From positions 248,001 to 312,000 of the forward strand of contig NZ_JAELUP010000103.1 in assembly GCF_016424485.1 (NCBI RefSeq): a DNA stretch of 64,000 bases, given 5' to 3'. The stretch is from Paenibacillus roseus. GTDB lineage: Bacteria > Bacillota > Bacilli > Paenibacillales > Paenibacillaceae. Below the pieces are notes generated by a model. The model worked only from the letters and a program-made list of their open reading frames with translations, had not been told where the DNA came from and did no database searches. Below, piece by piece: positions 1 to 7,095 of the stretch (position 1 is its first letter; every line of letters starts with the position of its first letter). The position numbers were made by a program, and so were the translations under genes.

Positions 1-1373
1 TTATGTCCATTCACAAGAGCAAAGGACTGGAATTTCCTGTCGTGTTCGTAGCGGGGCTTGGCAAAATGTTTAATTTGCAGGACCTGAACGGTTCCTTTCT
101 GATGCATAAAGAGCTGGGCTTCGGCCCTCGGGTAGTGGACAGGGAGCTACGGGTAGGATACCCAAGTCTGCCCTATCTGGCCATCCGCAAAAAAATGAGG
201 ATGGAAATGCTGGCCGAGGAACTGAGGGTGCTTTACGTGGCGTTAACCCGGCCGAAGGAGAAGCTTTATCTGGTCGGCACAGCAGCAGACGCGCAGAAGC
301 AGCTTGATCGTCTCCAGGCGGCTGCTGGAGAAAGTCAGCTGCCAGACTACTCGCTTGCTGCGGCAAGGCGTTATCTGGACTGGCTGCTGCCGCTCGCCCT
401 GCGGGGAGCAGCGGATGGAGAGCTGGCGCTTCAGCATTTCATGACAGACATTGCCGAGGCTCCCGGACTGAGCGGCTGGCGCTTCTCGATTACACCGGCA
501 GCCTTGCTGGCCGTGGAGGCCGCTGCGGCCATCGACCCGTGGGTTGATGAAGAACGGCGTGCAAAACGCGAGGCGTTATCGCAAGGGCAGCCTGTAGGCG
601 AAGTGGAGCCTTCGTCCGCCGCTGAGGATGCGCTCGCATCCCTCTCCTGGCAGTATCCTTTTGAAGAAGCGGCTGCGCTGGCAGCAAAAACTTCGGTTAC
701 CGAGATCAAACGACTATACAGTGCGCTGGAGCAGCAGGAGGACGGTTACAACTTTACTAATATCCCTGGCGCCGGAGGCGCTCCCGCGTCGGAAGAGGCG
801 GCGCAGTCTTCGGCAAGCTTCCGCTTGCGAAGGCCGAGGTTTATGGAACAGCAGACGATTAGCGGGGCCGAACGGGGTACAGTCAATCACTTGGTTATGC
901 AGCATCTTCCGCTTGATCTGGAGTTGGATGAGACGGCTCTGGAAGCGGAAATTGCACAATTACGCAAACGCGATCTGTTGACTGAAAGGCAGCAGGAGGC
1001 GGTTGATCGCACAGCGCTGCTAAACTTTTTCGGAAGCGATCTTGCAGTACGAATGCGAAGCGCCAGCTGGGTGCGGCGCGAGGTACCCTTTACTTATCGC
1101 GAGCCTGCCCGAGAGCTGAATGTTGCTGCCGCAGAGGACCCGATACTGATACAGGGCGTAATCGACTGTCTCTTCGAGGATGAACGGGGGCTGGTGCTTG
1201 TGGATTACAAGAGCGACCGCATCTTCAAGGACCGCTGGGAAGAGGCTGCCGAGCGCCACAGGTTCCAGCTTGGGTTGTATGCGAAGGCAATTGAGAGCAT
1301 ACTGGGGCGGAAGGTTGACGAATGCTACATTTTCTTTTTTGACGGGGCACGGAGCATTCGATTACAATTTTGA
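1..1373 (+). CDS. addA: ATP-dependent helicase/nuclease AddA, C-terminal part (5' end outside window)
   Basis: This is the C-terminal ~457 residues of the AddA subunit of AddAB, which resects double-strand breaks for RecA loading. The frame is open to the left edge, so the gene starts upstream. Near the start the fragment shows UvrD helicase motif V (SIHKSKGLEF) and then motif VI (EELRVLYVALTRPKEK, about residues 72-87 counted from position 3). The C-terminus carries a RecB-type PD-(D/E)XK nuclease: GVID around residue 388, VDYKSD around 401-404, and a QLGLY motif around 422-426. These are the catalytic Asp, Asp-x-Lys and Gln-x-x-x-Tyr signatures of the family. addB is expected just upstream. 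The stop overlaps the next start (TGATG). Confidence 0.95.
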   Translation, partial: MSIHKSKGLEFPVVFVAGLGKMFNLQDLNGSFLMHKELGFGPRVVDRELRVGYPSLPYLAIRKKMRMEMLAEELRVLYVALTRPKEKLYLVGTAADAQKQLDRLQAAAGESQLPDYSLAAARRYLDWLLPLALRGAADGELALQHFMTDIAEAPGLSGWRFSITPAALLAVEAAAAIDPWVDEERRAKREALSQGQPVGEVEPSSAAEDALASLSWQYPFEEAAALAAKTSVTEIKRLYSALEQQEDGYNFTNIPGAGGAPASEEAAQSSASFRLRRPRFMEQQTISGAERGTVNHLVMQHLPLDLELDETALEAEIAQLRKRDLLTERQQEAVDRTALLNFFGSDLAVRMRSASWVRREVPFTYREPARELNVAAAEDPILIQGVIDCLFEDERGLVLVDYKSDRIFKDRWEEAAERHRFQLGLYAKAIESILGRKVDECYIFFFDGARSIRLQF

Positions 1374-2038
1374 TGACAGGTTCAGAACAGCCGGCTAATG
1401 AGCCGGCGGAAAGGGATGACTGGAGAATGAACGAACAACCCGCTGCGAAGCGGTCCTGGTTTGCTCCTATTGTGCTGCTGCTGCTTGTTTTTAGCATAAT
1501 GGGGAATGTAGTGTTGTTTTCGACGAAAATCCAGAACAGCCAAACGTTCCGGATGGAAGCGGGAGAGCGCATCATAAAGGCGGCATGGGATGCCAGGAAG
1601 CATGCGCAATCGTTGCTTGCATCGCTGGAGCAGTTGAAAAAGGGGACGAGCGCAACAGAGCGAATCGAAGCCAAGCAGAATATCGGTTTTGCCTTTGAGC
1701 ATGCGCAAGGTCTCCCTCAACTAATCAAGGAAGCGCTGGCAAGGCATGAGGGAGAGCATGAGGGGCAGAAGCGTACAGCCGAGATATTCATTGCAGAGAT
1801 TGAAGCGTCTTTAAGCCTGATCGGGAACCATGATACTGCTCTAACTGCCGAAGAGACGGCGTATGTTGCGAAGTTGAAGAAACTGTATACAGAGATCGAC
1901 TCCAGGCTGGCGGAATTTCCTTACGATGAGATCAGCAAGGAGAGCGCGCTGCGAACGGAGAACGGTGAGGGCTGGGTCGATCTGGCCTATGGGCTCTTGC
2001 TGCTGATTAACGAGCCGGACAAGCTCACTGTAAAATAA
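1373..2038 (+). CDS. Hypothetical protein with one N-terminal membrane segment
   Basis: I do not recognise a family. The ATG at 1373 overlaps the addA stop (TGATG), suggesting translational coupling. An alternative ATG at 1427, preceded by GGAAAGGG, would shorten the protein by 18 residues. A polar N-terminal stretch of about 28 residues precedes one hydrophobic segment (FAPIVLLLLVFSIMGNVVLF). The remaining ~170 residues are highly charged and probably helical, with many Glu, Lys and Ala, suggesting a membrane-anchored helical domain outside the cell. No catalytic motif or lipobox is visible. It sits between addA and a HIT-family gene, with about 25 bp to the latter, so co-transcription is possible. 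Confidence 0.7.
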   Translation: MTGSEQPANEPAERDDWRMNEQPAAKRSWFAPIVLLLLVFSIMGNVVLFSTKIQNSQTFRMEAGERIIKAAWDARKHAQSLLASLEQLKKGTSATERIEAKQNIGFAFEHAQGLPQLIKEALARHEGEHEGQKRTAEIFIAEIEASLSLIGNHDTALTAEETAYVAKLKKLYTEIDSRLAEFPYDEISKESALRTENGEGWVDLAYGLLLLINEPDKLTVK

Positions 2039-2063
2039 CCGAAGGTAAAGGAGTTGTATCATA

Positions 2064-2417
2064 ATGGATTGTCTGTTCTGTAAAATTATCGAGGGCCAAA
2101 TCCCCTCCAAAAAAGTGTTTGAAAGCGATACGGTGCTGGCCTTTTACGATATCCAGCCGGCGGCTCCTGAGCATGTGCTGATTATCCCGAAGAAGCATAT
2201 TCCGACGATGAATGATGTGACGGATGAGGATGATGCCGTCGTGGCGGAAATTTTTGCCGCGGCGCGCCAGATTGCGGCCAAGCTGGGCATTGCCGAGTCC
2301 GGCTACCGTCTGATCAACAATTGCAACAAGGACAGCGGTCAGATTGTGTTTCATTTGCATTTCCATCTTTTGGGTGGGAAAAAGCTCGGTCCTTTATTAA
2401 ATGAGAACGTGAGTTGA
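2064..2417 (+). CDS. hinT: Histidine triad (HIT/HinT-like) purine nucleoside phosphoramidase
   Basis: This 117-residue protein has the size and sequence of HinT-type HIT proteins, which hydrolyse adenosine phosphoramidates or acyl-adenylates. The histidine triad is explicit: His97-x-His99-x-His101 in FHLHFHLLGG, with His99 as the expected nucleophile. Cys3, Cys6 and His45 match the zinc-binding variant of the family. A strong ribosome site (AAAGGAG) lies 11 bases before the ATG. The end of the gene overlaps the -35 box of the rpsU promoter. The exact in vivo substrate cannot be told from sequence. Confidence 0.93.
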   Translation: MDCLFCKIIEGQIPSKKVFESDTVLAFYDIQPAAPEHVLIIPKKHIPTMNDVTDEDDAVVAEIFAAARQIAAKLGIAESGYRLINNCNKDSGQIVFHLHFHLLGGKKLGPLLNENVS

Positions 2418-2443
2418 CACTTGCTTTCAGTTTGACATATAAT
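2414..2443 (+). promoter_or_regulatory. Sigma-A-type promoter of rpsU
   Basis: TTGACA (2414-2419) and TATAAT (2438-2443), both perfect consensus, are separated by 18 bp. The -35 box overlaps the stop codon of the HIT gene. The rpsU start lies about 58 bp downstream of the -10 box. Confidence 0.85.
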
Positions 2444-2500
2444 GTAGTTTGATAACCGTGAATGGTTCTGGACGGTCTGTTTTGGAGGGAGGGAAAACTG

Positions 2501-2674
2501 GTGTCTGAAACTAAAGTTCGTAAAAATGAAACAATTGATGCTGCACTTCGTCGCTTCAAGCGCTCCATCGCTAAGGACGGCGTTTTGGCCGAGGTCAAAA
2601 AGCGCAAGCACTACGAGAAGCCGAGCGTTAAACGTAAGAAGAAGTCCGAGGCTGCGCGCAAGAGAAAGTTTTAG
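2501..2674 (+). CDS. rpsU: 30S ribosomal protein S21
   Basis: This 57-residue basic protein matches the small-subunit protein S21, including its conserved C-terminal block YEKPSVKRKKKSEAARKRKF. The GTG at 2501 is chosen because it gives the normal S21 length and N-terminus (SETKVRKNE) and follows GGAGGGAGGG. The reading frame is open upstream to 2462, but that extension has no counterpart in the family. It is driven by the consensus promoter at 2414-2443 and followed after 15 bp by yqeY, the classical Bacillus order. Confidence 0.96.
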   Translation: MSETKVRKNETIDAALRRFKRSIAKDGVLAEVKKRKHYEKPSVKRKKKSEAARKRKF

Positions 2675-2689
2675 GAGGATCCTTCCATA

Positions 2690-3133
2690 ATGAACCTGAG
2701 CGAACGATTGAACGATGATATGAAGCAAGCGATGAAGAGTCAAGACAAATTTAAACTCTCCACCATTCGGATGGTCCGCGCGTCTATGAAAAATCAGGAA
2801 ATTGATTTTAAAAGACCGCTTGACGATAGCGAAGTGCTTGATATCCTAAGTCGTGAAATCAAGCAACGTAAAGATTCCCTCCAAGAATTTAAGAAAGCCG
2901 GCCGCGATGATTTAGCGACTAATCTCGCCGCAGAAATAGATATTATTAGTGTTTACCTGCCCCAGCAGCTAACCGAAGAAGAAATCAAAGTGATTGTACA
3001 GCAGACCATCCAGGAAACCGGTGCTTCTTCGAAGGCCGAGATGGGAAAAGTCATGTCCGCTCTATTGCCTCAGGTAAAAGGGCGCGCCGACGGTAAACTA
3101 GTAAATCAGCTTGTACAGCAATTTCTGCAATAG
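2690..3133 (+). CDS. yqeY: GatB/YqeY-domain protein YqeY
   Basis: This 147-residue protein has the size and motifs of the YqeY family: an N-terminal helical domain (MNLSERLNDDMKQAMKSQ) and a C-terminal GatB/YqeY tRNA-binding-like domain. The family resembles the tail domain of the GatB amidotransferase subunit, but its own biochemical role is not established. Its ribosome site AGGAGGA overlaps the rpsU stop, so the two genes are one transcription unit, closed by the hairpin terminator at 3147-3206. Confidence 0.92.
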   Translation: MNLSERLNDDMKQAMKSQDKFKLSTIRMVRASMKNQEIDFKRPLDDSEVLDILSREIKQRKDSLQEFKKAGRDDLATNLAAEIDIISVYLPQQLTEEEIKVIVQQTIQETGASSKAEMGKVMSALLPQVKGRADGKLVNQLVQQFLQ

Positions 3134-3146
3134 CTCCATGCGATTT

Positions 3147-3206
3147 GAAAAAGCCTGTCCCTGTTGGGTAGAACCCGTTCTACGCAATGGTGGCGGGCTT
3201 TTTCTA
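3147..3206 (+). terminator. Rho-independent terminator after yqeY
   Basis: An outer stem of GAAAAAGCCTGTC pairs with GGCGGGCTTTTTC, and the loop contains a second perfect hairpin, GTAGAAC/GTTCTAC. The right arm ends in a T run. Confidence 0.75.
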
Positions 3207-3243
3207 AAATATAAAATTTATAAATTTTCTTTATAATTGTTTC
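3207..3243 (+). repeat. Degenerate half-copy of the two-hairpin interspersed repeat
   Basis: AAATATAAAATTTATAAATTTT followed by TTTATAAT resembles the A/T-rich first hairpin of the repeat family described for 43594-43693. The closing CTTATATT arm and the second hairpin are missing. The resemblance is weak because the sequence is A/T rich. Confidence 0.35.
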
Positions 3244-3396
3244 AAGGCAGATATACTAAAATGAAGCAGGAAAGATTTTGCTGAAACGCCGGCCTATCAA
3301 TACCGTATTATAAATTATAAGCCATGATGCAGCGGCTCATCTGCGACACCAACGGGATGAAGCTGTTTAGCAAGCAAACAAAGGGGGAACGAGACT

Positions 3397-4779
3397 GTGG
3401 CAATACATCATATGAAGCCCTGGTTGCTCCGTCTGCTGCTGCTTTTGCTGCTACTGCCGATGATTGTTGGACTTCCTGCGCTTACGGTTGCAGCCGCTTC
3501 TACGTCTCAACAGGCGTCCGCTCCGGCATCACACGGAACTGCAGTCTTTGTCGTTCCGGTGAAGCAAACGATTGAATCGGGTTTGCAGTCGTTCCTTGAA
3601 CGGGCGTATGCAGAGGCAGAGAAGGCGAAGGCAGAGAAGATTATTCTTGTTGTTGACACACTGGGGGGCAAAATAATCAATGCCGACGAAATCGGCGGTA
3701 TTATTCGCTCGAGCAAGATCCCTACAGTGGCTTATGTGGAAAATCGGGCAATATCAGCCGGCGCATACATTTCGCTCAATGCTGAGCAAATTATTATGCA
3801 TCCCGGCAGCACAATCGGGGCAGCAGCTGTTGTAGACGGCAGTGGAACACTGATTGACGATCCTAAGATTGTGTCCGCATGGGTCGCCGCAATGCGCTCG
3901 GCAGCAGAGAGCAATGGGCGCGACCCGGAGATAGCCATGAAGATGGCTGACCCGTTCTCCGAAGTCAAGATTGAAGGGCTTAACAAGACGTTCACCAAGG
4001 GACAAGTCGTGACGCTCTCGGCGGAAGAGGCGGTTAAAGTCGGGTATGCCGAGCATATTGCGAATTCTGTAGAATCTGCTGTGAAGTGGCTCGGTCTTGA
4101 TGAACGCACCATCATCGAATTCAATCCAAGTCTGGCAGAGAAGGTAGCCCGCTTTGTAACCGCTCCCGGCCTGAGCACTTTGTTGCTCATACTGGGCATC
4201 GCCGGCATTGCGATTGAGCTTTTCGTCCCTGGATTCGGTATTCCGGGTTTTATTGGTCTGCTATCGTTCGGTTTGTACTTTTTCGGACATTATATTGCGG
4301 GCTTTGCGGGGCTAGAGACAGCCTTGCTGTTTGTGGTCGGGATTGGGCTGCTCATTGTTGAACTCTTTGTCCCAAGCTTCGGCATACTGGGCATGCTTGG
4401 CATTGCATCGCTTGTAGGAGGTATTGTGATGGTTTCGTATGATACTGGAGCGACTCTGGGATCACTTGTCATTGCGGTTATCGCAGCAGCAGCAGTGGTT
4501 GCCGTCTTCAGTTATATTTTCAAGAAGCGCGGCATCTGGAACAAGTTTATTCTGAGGGAGTCGCTTACCTCTGAGGAGGGCTTCATTCCTGCCGAATCCA
4601 AGATTTTGCTCCAGGGATTGGAAGGAATCGCCTTGACACCGCTCCGTCCTTCGGGTACGGTTGACATTGCAGGCGAGAGAGTCGACGTTGTGACCTCGGG
4701 AGAGTTCATCACCGCCGGCAAGCGAGTTAAAGTTGTTAAGGTGGATGGAACAAGAGTGATTGTAAGTGAAGTAGTTTAA
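3397..4779 (+). CDS. NfeD-like membrane serine protease (ClpP-class N-terminal domain)
   Basis: This 460-residue protein corresponds to B. subtilis YqeZ (NfeD1b class). A signal peptide (PWLLRLLLLLLLLPMIVG) is followed by a ClpP/SppA-fold protease domain (about 50-240) with the candidate nucleophile Ser120 in RAISAGAY. Lys157 is a candidate general base, by analogy with the Pyrococcus PH1510 protease. Then come about four membrane segments (about 255-375) and a C-terminal OB-fold NfeD domain ending in VVKVDGTRVIVSEV. The GTG start follows AGGGGG by 9 bases. It lies directly upstream of floA, the conserved nfeD-flotillin pair thought to organise membrane microdomains. Confidence 0.93.
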   Translation: MAIHHMKPWLLRLLLLLLLLPMIVGLPALTVAAASTSQQASAPASHGTAVFVVPVKQTIESGLQSFLERAYAEAEKAKAEKIILVVDTLGGKIINADEIGGIIRSSKIPTVAYVENRAISAGAYISLNAEQIIMHPGSTIGAAAVVDGSGTLIDDPKIVSAWVAAMRSAAESNGRDPEIAMKMADPFSEVKIEGLNKTFTKGQVVTLSAEEAVKVGYAEHIANSVESAVKWLGLDERTIIEFNPSLAEKVARFVTAPGLSTLLLILGIAGIAIELFVPGFGIPGFIGLLSFGLYFFGHYIAGFAGLETALLFVVGIGLLIVELFVPSFGILGMLGIASLVGGIVMVSYDTGATLGSLVIAVIAAAAVVAVFSYIFKKRGIWNKFILRESLTSEEGFIPAESKILLQGLEGIALTPLRPSGTVDIAGERVDVVTSGEFITAGKRVKVVKVDGTRVIVSEVV

Positions 4780-4808
4780 GTCAAAAAATAAAGCAGGAGG
4801 GGTTACAC

Positions 4809-5801
4809 TTGACAGATCCGACGATTATGTATTTGGTAGTTGGTGTTGTTATTTTGGTTGCAGTAGTTATTTTCCTGAATTTCTTCCCGCTTATGCTGTG
4901 GATCTCGGCGCTCGCGTCCGGCGTCCGCATCGGCATTATTACACTGGTTGCGATGCGGCTTCGCCGAGTTGCGCCGGCACGTATTGTCAACCCGCTGATC
5001 AAAGCAACGAAAGCAGGTTTGGGTCTTAATATTAACCAATTGGAGAGCCATTATCTGGCGGGCGGTAATGTTGACCGTGTTGTTAATGCGCTGATCGCGG
5101 CGCAAAGAGCGAACATCCAGCTGGAGTTTACACGCGCTGCTGCTATCGACCTTGCAGGCCGGGACGTATTGCAAGCGGTACAGATGAGTGTTAACCCGAA
5201 AGTAATCGAAACACCGGTTGTATCGGCCGTAGCCAAGGATGGTATCGAAGTAAAGGTTCGTGCGCGCGTTACTGTCCGCGCTAACATTGACCGGCTCGTC
5301 GGTGGTGCCGGTGAAGAGACAATCATTGCCCGTGTCGGTGAAGGTATCGTTAGTACGAACGGTTCTTCCAAGTCACATAAAGAGGTTTTGGAAAATCCGG
5401 ATTTGATTTCCCGCACAGTATTGGACAAAGGTTTGGATGCCGGGACTGCATTTGAAATTCTATCGATTGATATCGCTGATGTCGATGTAGGTAAAAATAT
5501 CGGCGCAAACCTGCAAACCGAGCAGGCTGAAGCGGATAAAATCATCGCTCAGGCGAAAGCCGAGGAGCGTCGCGCAATGGCCGTTGCCCAGGAGCAGGAA
5601 ATGAAGGCGCGCGTAGTAGAAATGAGAGCGCGTGTTGTAGAGTCCGAATCCCAGGTGCCGCTGGCTATGGCAGAAGCGCTCAGAAGCGGCAAGCTTGGCG
5701 TCATGGATTACCTAAACATGAAGAACATCGAGGCTGACACACAGATGAGAGGAACGATCGGCAAAACCGGTGATTCCTCCGACGATGACAAAATTCGATA
5801 A
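4809..5801 (+). CDS. floA: Flotillin-like protein FloA
   Basis: This 330-residue member of the YqfA/FloA family scaffolds functional membrane microdomains. It has an N-terminal hydrophobic hairpin (TIMYLVVGVVILVAVVIFLNF, then a second short segment), a PHB/SPFH-like middle region, and a charged Ala/Glu-rich coiled-coil (about 238-275: QAEADKIIAQAKAEERRAMA) used for oligomerisation. The TTG start at 4809 is supported by AGGAGGGG 7 bases upstream. It follows the nfeD-like gene by 29 bp and precedes a small anchored protein, the B. subtilis yqeZ-yqfA-yqfB order. Confidence 0.95.
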   Translation: MTDPTIMYLVVGVVILVAVVIFLNFFPLMLWISALASGVRIGIITLVAMRLRRVAPARIVNPLIKATKAGLGLNINQLESHYLAGGNVDRVVNALIAAQRANIQLEFTRAAAIDLAGRDVLQAVQMSVNPKVIETPVVSAVAKDGIEVKVRARVTVRANIDRLVGGAGEETIIARVGEGIVSTNGSSKSHKEVLENPDLISRTVLDKGLDAGTAFEILSIDIADVDVGKNIGANLQTEQAEADKIIAQAKAEERRAMAVAQEQEMKARVVEMRARVVESESQVPLAMAEALRSGKLGVMDYLNMKNIEADTQMRGTIGKTGDSSDDDKIR

Positions 5802-5819
5802 ATGGCGGGGTGATTTTTT

Positions 5820-6314
5820 ATGGAAACCTTGCTTGAATTTATAATTAAAAATCCGTTCCTGGCGATTATTCTGCTTGGCTTTCTGATTTCCTTCTTCGGC
5901 AAGAAGAACAAGAAGGCGGCCATGCCGCCCTTTGGCGGGGGGGGACAGGGGCAGCAGCCCCGTCGCCAGGCCGAGCCGCATACTCACGAGACACATGCAG
6001 ATCCCGATCAATGGGATCGTCAGGATGAGCGGGATTGGACTCAGGAGAAGCCTGTTCTATATCCTCCGGCCCAACCTGGGCCAACCGCGCTGGATCAGCA
6101 CGCTCAAACGGCAGCTAGCCGTCGTGAGGAGCAGCGGGCTAGAAGCAGTAGAAAGGCTGCCGAGTCGCTCCATAAGCAAAGCTCTTCATCCACTCGGTCT
6201 GCCAACCAGTTGGCTAAACCTGGGGCAGGCCTGCCCCAGGAGGAAGAGATGCGTCGCGCCATTGTCTGGGCAGAAATTCTCGGTCCACCAAGAGCGAAAC
6301 GTCGGCACAGATAA
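5820..6314 (+). CDS. Small membrane-anchored protein, YqfB position
   Basis: This 164-residue protein has one N-terminal membrane segment (NPFLAIILLGFLISFFG) and a short basic patch (GKKNKK). A long low-complexity hydrophilic linker rich in Gln, Arg, Ser and Pro (about 36-140) follows, and the C-terminus is a compact motif (MRRAIVWAEILGPPRAKR). I do not recognise a characterised family. The pattern of an anchor, a disordered linker and a conserved end suggests a tethered docking peptide. It follows floA by 18 bp and is closed by the terminator at 6352-6397. Function unknown; a FloA/NfeD partner is a guess from position. Confidence 0.75.
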   Translation: METLLEFIIKNPFLAIILLGFLISFFGKKNKKAAMPPFGGGGQGQQPRRQAEPHTHETHADPDQWDRQDERDWTQEKPVLYPPAQPGPTALDQHAQTAASRREEQRARSSRKAAESLHKQSSSSTRSANQLAKPGAGLPQEEEMRRAIVWAEILGPPRAKRRHR

Positions 6315-6351
6315 GCATAACGACTATAGCGCATCATTTAATGTTTTGACA

Positions 6352-6397
6352 GAAAACGACTTCGTCCTGACCACGGACGGGGTCGTTTTCTTTTTTT
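6352..6397 (+). terminator. Rho-independent terminator after the floA operon
   Basis: The stem GAAAACGACttCGTCC pairs with GGACGgggTCGTTTTC around a 7-base loop and is followed by seven T. It closes the nfeD-floA-small-protein unit. Confidence 0.9.
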
Positions 6398-6411
6398 CGT
6401 TGCAATATAAG

Positions 6412-6625
6412 GGCTCAACCTAAAAACCAGTGCTTGACATAGAGGAGAGAGCAGCGAAGGGGCAGAGGAATTCTGAAGAAACGGTAGTACTCGCCTTTAA
6501 AGCCCGATTCCCTCTGCAAATCTCCATGAAATAAAGGAATCGGGCTTTAACAGCGATCGGAAGAATCCTCTGCCATGCAGCTTTCCTTCCCCCTAGAGGT
6601 CAAGCACTAATTTTGGTTATGAGCC
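6412..6625. mobile_element. 214-bp palindromic MITE-like element with 8-bp target duplication
   Basis: The ends are inverted repeats (GGCTCA...AGTGCTTGAC at left, GTCAAGCACT...TGAGCC at right; about 20 of 27 terminal positions match). The whole element is an imperfect palindrome, with arms GGCAGAGGAATTCT (6461-6474)/AGAATCCTCTGCC (6562-6574) and a perfect 15-bp inner pair at 6497-6511/6536-6550. It is flanked by the direct repeat AATATAAG (6404-6411 and 6626-6633). There is no ORF. The 8-bp duplication and GGCTC ends suggest mobilisation by an ISL3-like transposase; that family link is an inference. Confidence 0.75.
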
Positions 6626-6724
6626 AATATAAGAATATATAAGTTTTACATTTATAAATGGCTTATATTACTACGCGAAACGAGGCTTGTAGCCATCAGA
6701 AGACGGCAAAGCCGTTTACGCTTG
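6626..6724 (+). repeat. Two-hairpin interspersed repeat, full copy A
   Basis: A full unit. Hairpin 1 runs from AATATAAG (6626-6633) to CTTATATT (6662-6669), with inner arms TATAAG/TTATAAA. Hairpin 2 uses GCGAAACGAGGCTT (6675-6688) and AAAGCCGTTTACGC, ending in CTTG (6724). The MITE at 6412-6625 was inserted in its first eight bases, so the repeat copy is older than the MITE. The copy ends 14 bp before the sigma-E-like promoter of yqfC. Confidence 0.8.
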
Positions 6725-6737
6725 GGCAATATTTCCT

Positions 6738-6766
6738 TCATATTCTTACTCCTCCTTGCATAATTT
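6738..6766 (+). promoter_or_regulatory. Sigma-E-like promoter of yqfC-yqfD
   Basis: TCATATT (6738-6744) and CATAATTT (6759-6766) are separated by exactly 14 bp, close to the mother-cell sigma-E pattern (CATATT, 14 bp, CATACAAT). B. subtilis yqfC and yqfD are known sigma-E genes. The yqfC start is 33 bp downstream. Confidence 0.6.
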
Positions 6767-6798
6767 TGTAAAGTACAGGAGGGGGGACTTCATCTGCC

Positions 6799-7095
6799 AT
6801 GCGCAGCATTAGCCGCAAAATCCGGAAGTTAACAGCCGATCTTCTCGATGTGCCCCAGGACGTTGTATTTGACCTGCCTCGCATGACAATGATCGGGAAT
6901 CGTCAGCTGTATATTGAAAATCATAGAGGTGTGCTCCATTTTACGAGTGACAGGCTGCGGCTGGCGCTAAGCAAAGGAGAACTTGAGGTTGGCGGCAGTG
7001 AGCTTGTCATTCGAGCGATATGGACCGAGGAAGTATTCATCGAAGGACAAATTGACCACATTCAGTTGCATGGACAAGGGGAGGGAAGCAAATGA
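6799..7095 (+). CDS. yqfC: Sporulation protein YqfC (YabP/YqfC family)
   Basis: A 98-residue protein matching the YabP/YqfC family of sporulation proteins, predicted to be mainly beta strand (MTMIGNRQLYIENHRGVLHF, then a repeat-like strand pattern to about residue 90). AGGAGGGGGG lies about 12 bases before the ATG. It overlaps yqfD by 4 bp (ATGA) and sits behind a sigma-E-like promoter, matching mother-cell expression during sporulation. Molecular function is not known in the family. Confidence 0.9.
   Translation: MRSISRKIRKLTADLLDVPQDVVFDLPRMTMIGNRQLYIENHRGVLHFTSDRLRLALSKGELEVGGSELVIRAIWTEEVFIEGQIDHIQLHGQGEGSK

Noticed and set aside
2462..2500. N-terminal extension of S21 from an upstream start
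   Set aside because: The frame is open, but the extension contains the ribosome site and has no counterpart in the S21 family; GTG at 2501 gives the normal 57 residues.
6626..6724. CRISPR-like array suggested by recurring GGCAAAGCCGTTTACGCTTG
   Set aside because: Copies are kilobases apart, not regularly spaced, and have two-hairpin structure; no cas genes are present.
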